Source: Blautia sp. Marseille-P3087 (GTDB lineage: Bacteria > Bacillota > Clostridia > Lachnospirales > Lachnospiraceae). From it: 64,000 bases of DNA. Position 1 is the stretch's first letter. Each line of letters starts with the position of its first letter. The stretch is taken from assembly GCF_900120195.1 (NCBI RefSeq), contig NZ_LT635539.1, positions 2,716,441 through 2,780,440 of the forward strand, in the 5' to 3' direction. A model generated the notes under the pieces. That model did no database searches. It was given only the letters and a program-made list of their open reading frames with translations, and was not told the origin of the DNA. Made by a program: the position numbers and the translations under genes. Shown here piece by piece: positions 44,006-52,086 of this stretch.

Positions 44006-45751
44006 GTGGAAGTATTTGTTTTGCATATTCTGAAATTAAATATTATTGCGGCAATTGTGATTTTACTTGTGAAATTGCTTGCGCGTCCACTTAAAAATAA
44101 AGTATCAGCCAGGTGGAAATATTTCATATGGATGTTTGTCGTGCTCAGCCTTCTGATTCCGATACGTTTGCCGGCTGCATTTTCGATTGTGGATTTTAAA
44201 GTGCAGCAGTCTGTCACGGAAAGCAGTGGTCAGAGGAAGGTGCAGACTACAAAGGTCTCTGATACTGCACAGCCTGTGAGTGAAAATATACAGAATTTCG
44301 CAGGAGTTTCCATTCAGAAGCCACCGGCTATTCATGAGAATGGTAAATGGACGGGAATTGCAGCAGGTATTTTTCTTACAGTCTGGCTGATTGTTGCAAT
44401 TCTGAAAATGGCAGGAGAATTTGTGGCGTATTATCTGTCAGTGAAAAATCTGGAGAGAATGAGTCTTCCGGTCAGTGATCCGGTAAGCATTCAGATATAC
44501 AGAAAGGCATGCAGAAACAGACATATTCGAAAAGCTCCGGAGTTGAGGCAGAATGCAGGACTTACAACACCGCTTCTGGCCGGGCTTTTTCGTACAAGAC
44601 TGTATCTTCCGGCAACCGGTTATTCGGCAGAAGAACGAAAACTTGTATTCTATCATGAACTGACACATTATTACCACAAAGACCTCTGGTATAAGATGCT
44701 TCTTCGAATCGGTGCTTCTGTGTACTGGTTTAATCCATTTCTTCTTCTGATGTTGAAGGAGGCAGATGAAGATATTGAGAATCTGTGTGATACGGCAGTT
44801 ATACACAGCGTGAACAAGAAGGAATGCAGTATGTACAGACAGCTGCTTCTTCGAACTGTTGCGATGGATAATCAGGTTCCGTATGTAACAGCGAGCCTGA
44901 ATGACAGCGGAATGGTATTCAGGGACAGAATTATGTATATGATAAATATACGAAAGCTTCGAAGAGGAATCCTTCCGGGAATTATGATGGCGGCGCTTTT
45001 AGCAGGTGGTAATCTGGTGTTTAATATTTCGTCAGAACTAACGGAAGCTGCAGTGTCTGCCGGTACGGAAAGAACCGGTCAGGCAGAGGGGAATGAGATT
45101 CGTAATGAGAATCCGATGCAGCAGACAGAGAAGACTTCTGAACTGGTAGATATGCAGGAAATCACGGAAACACAGAGCGGGCAGGATGATACAGAAGTAA
45201 CGGCTACAGAGAATATGTCACAAAATGTGGAAAAATCCACAGAAAAAAATGCTACGGAAATGTCATCTGTATCTGACGGGGAAAACAATGCGCAGGCAAC
45301 GGAAAATACAACCTCTGAAAATGATTATCCTACCGATGGTGATGGCTATTATTATGAGCAGCTGCCGGACGGAGTGCCATACACCAGTGGATTCAGTGGT
45401 TCTTCCGGAGTTGCATCAATCGTGGCAGCTGGCGAAGGTGATACCGAATCCAGAGTTCTTTACGATAACGGAAACGGAACTTATTCTGATGATAATGGCT
45501 TCCGTTACAGTTATCAGGGAAATGGTACCTGGGCAGATGCCAATGGAAATTCCTATAGTACATGGAATGATGAGAATTATAATTCCGGAATCGAACTGAA
45601 GCAACGTGAGCTTCAGGGCGTCAATGGAACGGTGGATATAAAAGAGACTACAAACGGTGATTATTATTATCGTGATTCAAACGGTGTAGGCTATACCGAC
45701 AATGGTGATGGTACCTGGATTGATGAGAATGGAAATACTTATACGGAATAG
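44006..45751 (+). CDS. BlaR1/MecR1-like M56 membrane metalloprotease with a non-penicillin sensor domain
   Basis: 581 residues, GTG start with GGGAGG upstream. Four membrane helices (about 4-24, 38-54, 118-134 and 325-342) flank an M56 metalloprotease with zinc motif HELTH at 217-221 and EADEDIENLCD as the third-ligand region. The usual BlaR1 C-terminus, a class D beta-lactamase-like sensor, is absent. Instead there is a Thr/Glu-rich linker (residues 350-440) and a beta-rich extracellular part with GNGTYSDDNG, GNGTWADANG and NGDGTWIDENG repeats. The last 55 residues match the secreted protein of this locus. It probably senses something other than a beta-lactam, perhaps the same ligand that the secreted protein binds. 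Confidence 0.9.
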   Translation: MEVFVLHILKLNIIAAIVILLVKLLARPLKNKVSARWKYFIWMFVVLSLLIPIRLPAAFSIVDFKVQQSVTESSGQRKVQTTKVSDTAQPVSENIQNFAGVSIQKPPAIHENGKWTGIAAGIFLTVWLIVAILKMAGEFVAYYLSVKNLERMSLPVSDPVSIQIYRKACRNRHIRKAPELRQNAGLTTPLLAGLFRTRLYLPATGYSAEERKLVFYHELTHYYHKDLWYKMLLRIGASVYWFNPFLLLMLKEADEDIENLCDTAVIHSVNKKECSMYRQLLLRTVAMDNQVPYVTASLNDSGMVFRDRIMYMINIRKLRRGILPGIMMAALLAGGNLVFNISSELTEAAVSAGTERTGQAEGNEIRNENPMQQTEKTSELVDMQEITETQSGQDDTEVTATENMSQNVEKSTEKNATEMSSVSDGENNAQATENTTSENDYPTDGDGYYYEQLPDGVPYTSGFSGSSGVASIVAAGEGDTESRVLYDNGNGTYSDDNGFRYSYQGNGTWADANGNSYSTWNDENYNSGIELKQRELQGVNGTVDIKETTNGDYYYRDSNGVGYTDNGDGTWIDENGNTYTE

Positions 45752-45791
45752 AAATATCCCGAGTGAGTCACACGTTAACTGATACTAGAAT

Positions 45792-46664
45792 TTAAAAAGT
45801 ATTTATATGTTCCTGAATAGCAGCGATGAACTGCTGTGCAGCAGGAGAGAGACCGGCATAGGAACGGATACCGATACCAAGTTCTCTGGAAAAATTGGGT
45901 TCCAGAGGCAATGCCTGAATCTGGGCACGTGCGTTTCCGATGACAAGATTTGGAAGCATGCTGATTCCGAGATTATTGGCAACCATAGAGATCACCACAT
46001 GATCATCCATGGAGGAAAAACGGATATCCGGTTCGATGCCGGTTTCTTTCAGTACCTGATGGATGTCATAATCGACACCTTCCGCGGAAATAACGAAAGG
46101 CTGATTGGCCATTTCTGTGATTGGGAAAGCTTTTTTTCCATGCATATCCATGTCTTTTGGGAGAATGGCCATCAGAGGATCTTCGTACAGTGGAATCCAT
46201 TCCAGAGAATCTACATTCCATTTGCTTAAAAGTCCGAAATCTGCGCGGCTGTTTTCTACCCAGTGAACGATGTCATCAGTTCCGCCTTCGAGAAGTTCGA
46301 TTTCGATTCCGGGGAATTTCTGCTGATATGTATGGATCACAGTGGGAAGCCAGCTGCGCCCGATGCTTGCAAAAGAAGCAATCGTAAGATAACCTTTGGT
46401 AAGTCCGTTCAGAGAACTGACGGTCTGCTCCAGCTGTTCGTTGACGGCAAGAAGCTGACGTACCAGAGGAAGGATCGCCTCGGCATTATGGGTAGGGACG
46501 ACACCCTGTTTTGTTCTGACAAACAGTGGAAAACCGAATTCAGATTCCATGGCCTTCAGGATATGACTGACACCGGGCTGGGTGTACCCCATACGTTCTC
46601 CGCTTTTTGTAAAATTTCCTGTGTCGGCAACATCTGCGAAAAGTGCATATTTACTGATGTCCAT
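45792..46664 (-). CDS. LysR-family transcriptional regulator
   Basis: 290 residues. N-terminal winged helix: FADVADTGNFTKSGERMGYTQPGVSHILKAME (key part GYTQPGVSHILKAME). The C-terminal effector domain has GYLTIASFASIGRSWLP and a two-lobe fold. I chose ATG 46664 with GGGAGGG upstream and ignored the longer frame. It is divergent from the racemase-TetR fusion gene, the usual arrangement for a LysR regulator and its target. Its own leader carries a terminator hairpin. Confidence 0.92.
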   Translation of the reverse strand: MDISKYALFADVADTGNFTKSGERMGYTQPGVSHILKAMESEFGFPLFVRTKQGVVPTHNAEAILPLVRQLLAVNEQLEQTVSSLNGLTKGYLTIASFASIGRSWLPTVIHTYQQKFPGIEIELLEGGTDDIVHWVENSRADFGLLSKWNVDSLEWIPLYEDPLMAILPKDMDMHGKKAFPITEMANQPFVISAEGVDYDIHQVLKETGIEPDIRFSSMDDHVVISMVANNLGISMLPNLVIGNARAQIQALPLEPNFSRELGIGIRSYAGLSPAAQQFIAAIQEHINTF

Positions 46665-46680
46665 AAAATCACTCCCTCCC

Positions 46681-46716
46681 AAAATAAAAAGAGGACACAC
46701 ATTGTCTGTGGTCCTC
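46681..46716 (-). terminator. Terminator hairpin in the lysR leader
   Basis: On the minus strand GAGGACCACA pairs with TGTGTGTCCTC (one bulge), followed by TTTTTATTTT. It ends only a few bases before the GGGAGGG ribosome site, so it could act as an attenuator. Confidence 0.7.
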
Positions 46717-46877
46717 CATCGGTTATTGACATTATAGCGGATAAAGGAAGCATTTGCAATATCTGTAAAAGTTTTTGGCGTCATTAAAATTTGGAATGGC
46801 AGGGATAAGAAAGTGTTTCTTTACTAATGAAAAGCGGTTTTATATAATAAGATAAAATTATATAAAGTTTATGTCCG

Positions 46878-46912
46878 GCAAAGATGTCTGTAAAAGATGT
46901 CTTTGCTTTTTT
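46878..46912 (+). terminator. Terminator hairpin in the racemase-TetR leader
   Basis: GCAAAGATGTCT pairs with AGATGTCTTTGC (two G-U pairs) around a 5-base loop, followed by six T residues. It ends 26 bases before the start codon. Confidence 0.8.
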
Positions 46913-46938
46913 ACGTTATAGGAAAGGAAGGATGTGCA

Positions 46939-48546
46939 ATGGGATTTCAGCCAAAAGTTCTGCCATATGCCTATGAGATCAAAACAATTGATTCGCATAC
47001 GATGGGAGAATCAACCAGAATCGTTTATGATGGATTTCCGTATCTTCCGGGAGATACCATGATGGAAAAAAAGAAATATCTTATGGAAAATTATGATTTT
47101 CTCCGTTCTGCATTGATGCTGGAACCACGCGGACACAGAGATATGTTCGGGGCTCTTCTGACACAGCCGGTTCATGAGGAGGCGGATTTCGGTGTGATCT
47201 TTATGGACAGTGGAGGTTGTCTGAATATGTGCGGTCATGGAAGTATCGGAACTGCATCCATGGTGGTGGAAACGGGAATGGTTCCGGCAGAGGAGCCGTA
47301 CACAGAAGTAGTTCTGGATGCTCCGTCAGGTCTGATCCGTACCAATGTCCATGTAGTAGATGGCAAGGCGAAAGAAGTCAGCATCCTGAATGTTCCGGCA
47401 TTTTTATATAAAGAAGATCTGTGTACAGAACTGGCGGGGGTGGGAGAAATTCATTTCGACATATCTTTTGGAGGCTCTTTTTTTGCACTTGTAAATGCCA
47501 GAGAGATCGGGATTTCTCTGGAACTTCAGAATGTAGAAAAATTGACACAGATCGGAATAGAATTGAGAGAAAAAATCAACCGTACAGTGGAAATCAGACA
47601 TCCGTATCTGGATATCACAACCGTTGACCTGGTTGAGTTTTATGATACGACAGAAAATGAACAAGCTGATCTGAAAAACTGTGTGGTTTTTGGCGATGCA
47701 CAGGTAGACAGAAGCCCATGTGGTACAGGAACGAGTGCCAAAATGGCTGCATTGTATGCAAAAGGAAAGATGAAACCCGGAGATACGTTTATTTATGAAA
47801 GTATTACCGGTTCTCTGTTTAAAGGAGAGATCGCGCAGGAGGTGGAGATCGATGGAAAGAATGGTATCATTCCTAAAATTACCGGAAGTGCCTATATTAC
47901 CGGAATTAACAACTGGATTCTGGATGACGATGATCCGCTGGAATGTGGATTCCTTCTGGGAACAATGGAAGAACAGGAGGAAAGTGTGCGCTCCAGGATC
48001 GTGCGTGCGGCGTGGAGCCTTTTTGGAGAAAAAGGATACAAAGACACCTCAGTAGCAGATATTATAGAAAGAGCAAAAATAAAAGAATCGGAGTTCTACG
48101 AATGCTTTACTGAAAAAGATGAACTTCAGGATACAATGGGTGATTTGTTTGACCAGAAATATGTGGATTTGATGGTTTCCATGAATCCGAGATTCAGTCA
48201 GTATGAAAAACTGGTTTATCTGAATCAGGCGTTGTTTGGGCTGATTGAGGAACAGGTTCCTTTTGATTTGGTAAGTCATGTTTATATGAGCAGAGATCAG
48301 GAGGGGCAGAATATGCTGGACAACAGTCGTTTTTATTATCATCTGATTCCGCAGCTGATTGAGGAAGGGCAGAAAACCGGCGAATTCAGTAAGGAAGACA
48401 GCGCGGAAAATTTGGCGGATAATTATGCTTCTCTGGAACGGGGAATGATCTATGACTGGTGTCTGAAAGGCGGCAGTTATAGCCTGAGGGAAAAAGGTAA
48501 GCAGCTGCTTCCAATTTACCTGCAGTCGCTGCGAAAAGCAGGGTGA
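46939..48546 (+). CDS. Proline racemase-family enzyme fused to a TetR-like DNA-binding regulator
   Basis: 535 residues. Residues 1-340 are a full proline racemase-family domain: MCGHGSIG with catalytic C98 and DRSPCGTGT with C261, ending DDPLECGFLLG where normal racemases stop. Both Cys are present, which favours racemase or 4-hydroxyproline epimerase activity over the dehydratase subgroup. Residues 345-535 are a TetR-like protein with its own helix-turn-helix (AAWSLFGEKGYKDTSVADII, ESEFYECFTEKDEL) and helical ligand domain. No stop or frame change separates them. ATG 46939 with GGAAGG is preferred over an upstream in-frame ATG. It forms an operon with the activase gene 6 bases on. Confidence 0.88.
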   Translation: MGFQPKVLPYAYEIKTIDSHTMGESTRIVYDGFPYLPGDTMMEKKKYLMENYDFLRSALMLEPRGHRDMFGALLTQPVHEEADFGVIFMDSGGCLNMCGHGSIGTASMVVETGMVPAEEPYTEVVLDAPSGLIRTNVHVVDGKAKEVSILNVPAFLYKEDLCTELAGVGEIHFDISFGGSFFALVNAREIGISLELQNVEKLTQIGIELREKINRTVEIRHPYLDITTVDLVEFYDTTENEQADLKNCVVFGDAQVDRSPCGTGTSAKMAALYAKGKMKPGDTFIYESITGSLFKGEIAQEVEIDGKNGIIPKITGSAYITGINNWILDDDDPLECGFLLGTMEEQEESVRSRIVRAAWSLFGEKGYKDTSVADIIERAKIKESEFYECFTEKDELQDTMGDLFDQKYVDLMVSMNPRFSQYEKLVYLNQALFGLIEEQVPFDLVSHVYMSRDQEGQNMLDNSRFYYHLIPQLIEEGQKTGEFSKEDSAENLADNYASLERGMIYDWCLKGGSYSLREKGKQLLPIYLQSLRKAG

Positions 48547-48552
48547 GATATA

Positions 48553-49467
48553 ATGGAAAATTCTTTGATCACAAATATACAGAAATATTCGATTCATGAC
48601 GGGGAAGGTACAAGGACAACAGTATTTTTTAAGGGATGTCCGCTTTCCTGTAAGTGGTGTCACAATCCGGAAACGCAGTCGTATAAAAAAGGATTACTGT
48701 TTTATGCGGAACGATGTACAGGATGTAGAGCATGTATGGAAGAATGCCCACAGGATGCGGTTTCTGTTAAGGATGGAAAAGTGTTTACGGAGGCAGGCAG
48801 ATGCACTGGATGTGAAACATGTATTGACATTTGTGTAAATAATGTGAGGGAAATCTGCGGAAAAACATATGGAATACAGGAACTGACAGCAGAACTTCAA
48901 AAGGATCAGATATTTTATGAAACTTCCCACGGGGGCGTGACATTATCCGGTGGAGAAGTTCTGGCCAGGGATTTGGATTATGTGGAGAACCTGATGAAAT
49001 GCCTGAAGCGAAGGGGAATCCGGATCAATGTGGACACCTGTGGAGCCGTGCCGTGGCAGGCGATTGAAAGGGTACTTCCTTATACAGATGTATTTTTGTT
49101 TGATACTAAAGTTATGGAAAGTGAAAAACACCGGTTTTATACGGGAAGAGATAATAAGGAAATTCTGGAAAATCTAGAAAAACTGTCAGCTGCCGGAGTC
49201 GGAATCTGGATCAGGATTCCGGTGGTTGGAGGTGTGAATGACAGCGAAGAGGAGATAAAGTTAATTGGTGAATTTTTGAGAGATAAGAGGATTCGGGCGG
49301 AGCAGGTGAATCTGCTGCCGTATCATAATACAGGGAGCGGGAAGTATGGAAGAGTCGGGATGGAGTATGAGGGAAAAGATTTTTATACACCGGATGAGGC
49401 GGAGATGAAATTATTGCAGAAAACACTCCAAAATTATATAAATTATCCGGTATACATCGGTGGATAG
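48553..49467 (+). CDS. Glycyl-radical enzyme activating enzyme (radical SAM)
   Basis: 304 residues. The radical SAM motif CxxxCxxC is C29, C33, C36 (GCPLSCKWC). A two-cluster ferredoxin insert follows with C55, C58, C61, C65 and C84, C87, C90, C94. LSGGEVLARD binds SAM. It puts the radical on a glycyl-radical enzyme, as the activases of choline, glycerol or hydroxyproline dehydratases do. Its target enzyme is not in the window. The neighbouring proline-racemase domain suggests trans-4-hydroxyproline dehydratase (HypD) as a possible target, which is inference. It is co-transcribed with the fusion gene. Confidence 0.93.
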   Translation: MENSLITNIQKYSIHDGEGTRTTVFFKGCPLSCKWCHNPETQSYKKGLLFYAERCTGCRACMEECPQDAVSVKDGKVFTEAGRCTGCETCIDICVNNVREICGKTYGIQELTAELQKDQIFYETSHGGVTLSGGEVLARDLDYVENLMKCLKRRGIRINVDTCGAVPWQAIERVLPYTDVFLFDTKVMESEKHRFYTGRDNKEILENLEKLSAAGVGIWIRIPVVGGVNDSEEEIKLIGEFLRDKRIRAEQVNLLPYHNTGSGKYGRVGMEYEGKDFYTPDEAEMKLLQKTLQNYINYPVYIGG

Positions 49468-49597
49468 AAATGGGGTAGCTGTAAAAAAATGTTAATTTGA
49501 GAAAATGAATTTACGCCGGAATCGACAGGAACGGTTTCAGAAACAGCTTCATCGCCCAGTTTCTCTAAACAATTGATTTTCTGCTAAAAGCATTCAC

Positions 49598-49639
49598 AAA
49601 AACTGCAAACTCGCGTACCGCTCAGACAGTGCAGTTTTT
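49598..49639 (+). terminator. Terminator-like hairpin after the activase gene
   Basis: AAAAACTGCA and TGCAGTTTTT form a perfect 10-base stem. The loop AACTCGCGTACCGCTCAGACAG resembles, in reverse orientation, the loop of the large hairpin at 49.9-50.1 kb. Confidence 0.7.
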
Positions 49640-49890
49640 GTTCATAACACAGAAAACAAATTGTAAAGAGAAAACAAGGGCTCTTCCAGAGGTTTCCGAC
49701 CCCATTACTGCCGTTCCGGACACAATATACATTGTAGAAATTCCATTCCATTTCTTTTAGCCGTCCCATTTGAATATCCAGCCAATGAAGAAAAATTCCC
49801 GCACCCGAAAGCAAAACGACCCACCACCTCCGACCTCGCGGAGCGAGCCACAGACAGGGAGGAACCATTGAGGACTGGGGAACAAGAACA

Positions 49891-50103
49891 GAACATGGAT
49901 GTATGTACCGGTATCTGAAATTTTCTGCAAGAGTTTTTAGAAGTTCTTAGATATGTTCTGACTGTGTTATTCATAAAAGCCGGCTCTGTTTGAGCGATAG
50001 CGAGTTTGCCTGCTTTTATGAATGTTTTTAACAGTCAGGTTATATCTTAGTACTTCCAAACTCTGAAGCCTTTTTCAGATACCGGTACATACAATTCATG
50101 TTC
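49891..50103. repeat. 213-base imperfect palindrome (MITE-like or structured element)
   Basis: Arms GTATGTACCGGTATCTGAAA (49901-49920) and its exact complement (50073-50092) are extended outward by GAACATG/CATGTTC. Inward they continue as CTTAGATAT/ATATCTTAG, CTGACTGT/ACAGTCAG and ATTCATAAAAGC/GCTTTTATGAAT. Only about 23 bases remain in the loop. It could be a small non-autonomous element or a very stable RNA hairpin. Confidence 0.8.
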
Positions 50104-50228
50104 GTAAATTGTCCCCAACATCAACCGTGACGACAACCATGAAAGGAGAACTATATGATAAAAAAGTGGATATCTGCCAGTTTTAGGCGCACTCTAATAA
50201 GCCCCTGGCTTTATGGAGTTGGTAAGTC

Positions 50229-50580
50229 CTATGCTATGAGAGGCTTTACGCTTCGAATGTATTCATGATGGTTGATTTTGTCTGCAAGAACAACAGTAAT
50301 GAGTTGTGTGATGCCGGCAAGAATCAGATCTGCATGCAGAGTCTTTTTATTTTGAGTCCGGCGCCCTGCAAGACACAGATTATCCTTGAGGTGATTGATA
50401 TCTCTTTCCACTACAGTCCTGATTTTATAGGTATCATCCCATTCTTCGGTTCCACGGATTGTCCCGGGATAAGCACGAAGGTTCTTTTCAGGATATATGT
50501 ATATCATACAATCATGCAAGCATGAACAGATTTTTGATCTTTTTCCTCTGATATCATAAAAAAACATTAACAAAATTTGT
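50229..50580 (-). pseudogene. C-terminal fragment of a DDE transposase
   Basis: The frame reads IYIYPEKNLRAYPGTIRG, TEEWDDTYKIRTVVERDINH, LCLAGRRTQNKKTLHADL and ends IRSVKPLIA with a stop. This is the C-terminal catalytic part of an IS1182-like DDE transposase known from many Lachnospiraceae copies. Upstream of about 50580 the homology stops. The matching N-terminal and central part lies on the same strand at 59.9-60.5 kb, on the far side of the glycoside locus. Confidence 0.82.
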
Positions 50581-50606
50581 AAAACAATATTGTTGAAAAA
50601 TGATAA

Positions 50607-50661
50607 TTGACAAATTTGAAGTTGATGATATACTAAACTCATAAAAACGTTTGCGCAAACG
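50607..50661 (+). promoter_or_regulatory. Promoter and LacI-type operator of the glycoside locus
   Basis: TTGACA (50607-50612), 16-base spacer, TATACT (50629-50634), then a perfect palindrome CGTTTGCGCAAACG at 50648-50661 lying over the start of transcription. It fits the LacI-family consensus with a central CG, and a LacI-family gene is in the locus. Confidence 0.88.
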
Positions 50662-50696
50662 ATTGCTTACAGAAAAATATAATTAGGAGGAAAAAG

Positions 50697-52049
50697 ATGC
50701 AGAAAAATAATATGTCTTTTTTAAAAAATCTTACAACAGTTGCAGATGCGAGAACTGCCAGAGCTTCCAGCTGGGATCAGAGTGGAAGAAACAAAGATTA
50801 CTGGCTGGTAAATGCAGGCGACACAGCAGTTATGGCAGATATTGAGGGACCAGGCTGTATCAATCATATCTGGGTGACAACCTTTTGCAGAGAAATCCTT
50901 GGTCCGTCTATCCAGCATCCGGTTCTGAGTGGTTCTGTTGCACCGGTAACTGAGATGGAAAATGCAGAAGGTGTTAACTGGGAGCTTAATGATCCAGATT
51001 ACTATCGCAAGGTTCTGATTCGTATGACCTGGGATGATTTTGAGGGTCCAAGTGTGCTGGCACCATTGGGAGATTTCTTCTGTATTGGTCATTCCATGCC
51101 GTCAAGTTTTTCGTCTATTCCTTTTAATGTATCTTCAAGACCTTGTGAAGAGCTGACTTTTGGTGGAACTGCTTCTATGAACTGTTATTTTCCGATGCCT
51201 TTTAACAAACGGGCCAAAATAGAGGTGATCAATGAAAATGAAAGACCACTTGGTCTGTTTTTCCATATTGATTATGAGCTTTATCATGAAGAAACTCCGG
51301 ATATTGCTTATTTTCAGGCCGCTTGGAGACGTGATCTGCCATGCAGTGGATGGGGAAATGATCTTTGCGTAAACTCTCCGGAAGTTAACAGTGTTCCTAA
51401 TCTTGACGGGAAAGAGAATTTCCTGATGCTGGACACAAAAGGACGTGGTCATTATGTCGGTTGTAATCTTTCTGTACTTCATTTCCAGGGAAGCTGGTGG
51501 GGAGAAGGCGACGACATGATTTTGATCGATGATGAAGAAGAACCTAGCATTAATGGAACAGGTGCTGAGGATTATTTTAACCATGCATGGGGAATGCAGA
51601 GAAATCAGTCACCTTATAATGGTACGATTATGCATGACGGAGATACAAAAGGATATCAGGTATCTTACAGATTCCATCTTACAGATCCAATTCATTTCAA
51701 GAAACATATTCAGATCAGTATGGAACATGGCCATGCAAATCATCTGTCAGATGACTGGGCATGCACAGCGTACTGGTACCAGGCAGCTCCTGTTACTGCG
51801 GTAACCATTCAGCCGGTAGAAGAGAGAATTCCGCTTAAGAGAACTTTTGATATTCCGAAACCGGCTCATCAGGTGGAACTTACACCGGAGATGCAGGAAG
51901 CTTACAGAAGCCGAAATGAAAGAATGGAAAAATTTAAAGTTGAAAAGGCAGAACAGATCAGACTTAATGCAGCAAGAACAGCACCGTCAGAAGCAGGAAA
52001 CAAAGAACTGGCTCATAAAGTAAAAGAAGAATTTGACAAAGAAAAATGA
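50697..52049 (+). CDS. DUF2961 / GH172-family glycosidase (first copy)
   Basis: 450 residues, no signal peptide, so cytoplasmic. DUF2961 proteins founded glycoside hydrolase family 172 (alpha-fructofuranosidase/arabinofuranosidase type activities). The diagnostic GTGAEDYFNHAWG segment, with the conserved Glu, is near residue 288; WVTTFCREI, PLGDFFCIGHS and WWGEGDDMI are also typical. The natural substrate is likely a furanoside imported by the adjacent transporter. ATG has AGGAGG eight bases upstream. It heads the operon under the LacI-type operator. Confidence 0.88.
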   Translation: MQKNNMSFLKNLTTVADARTARASSWDQSGRNKDYWLVNAGDTAVMADIEGPGCINHIWVTTFCREILGPSIQHPVLSGSVAPVTEMENAEGVNWELNDPDYYRKVLIRMTWDDFEGPSVLAPLGDFFCIGHSMPSSFSSIPFNVSSRPCEELTFGGTASMNCYFPMPFNKRAKIEVINENERPLGLFFHIDYELYHEETPDIAYFQAAWRRDLPCSGWGNDLCVNSPEVNSVPNLDGKENFLMLDTKGRGHYVGCNLSVLHFQGSWWGEGDDMILIDDEEEPSINGTGAEDYFNHAWGMQRNQSPYNGTIMHDGDTKGYQVSYRFHLTDPIHFKKHIQISMEHGHANHLSDDWACTAYWYQAAPVTAVTIQPVEERIPLKRTFDIPKPAHQVELTPEMQEAYRSRNERMEKFKVEKAEQIRLNAARTAPSEAGNKELAHKVKEEFDKEK

Positions 52050-52086
52050 ATAAGCACATGGTGCATTAAAAAATGGAGGGTTTTTT

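Larger units (their letters stand above)
49468..50228. other. Non-coding stretch with hairpins, left of the IS remnant
   Basis: No supported gene. Two hairpins described separately lie here. A 36-codon frame starts at ATG 50155 after AAAGGAG, but I do not recognise it. Near its right end TTAGGCG (50183-50189) is matched in inverse orientation by CGCCTAA at 60529-60535, possible ends of the transposase-bearing element. Confidence 0.5.

Noticed and set aside
45792-46787. Plus-strand frames opposite the LysR gene
   Set aside because: The LysR protein is clear on the minus strand with its ribosome site, and the opposite frames have no domains.
50155-50265. Short plus-strand frame after AAAGGAG, considered as the lost 5' part of the cytidylate-kinase-like gene or a small peptide
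   Set aside because: Its sequence has no glycine-rich nucleotide loop or other kinase feature, and it overlaps the transposase fragment.
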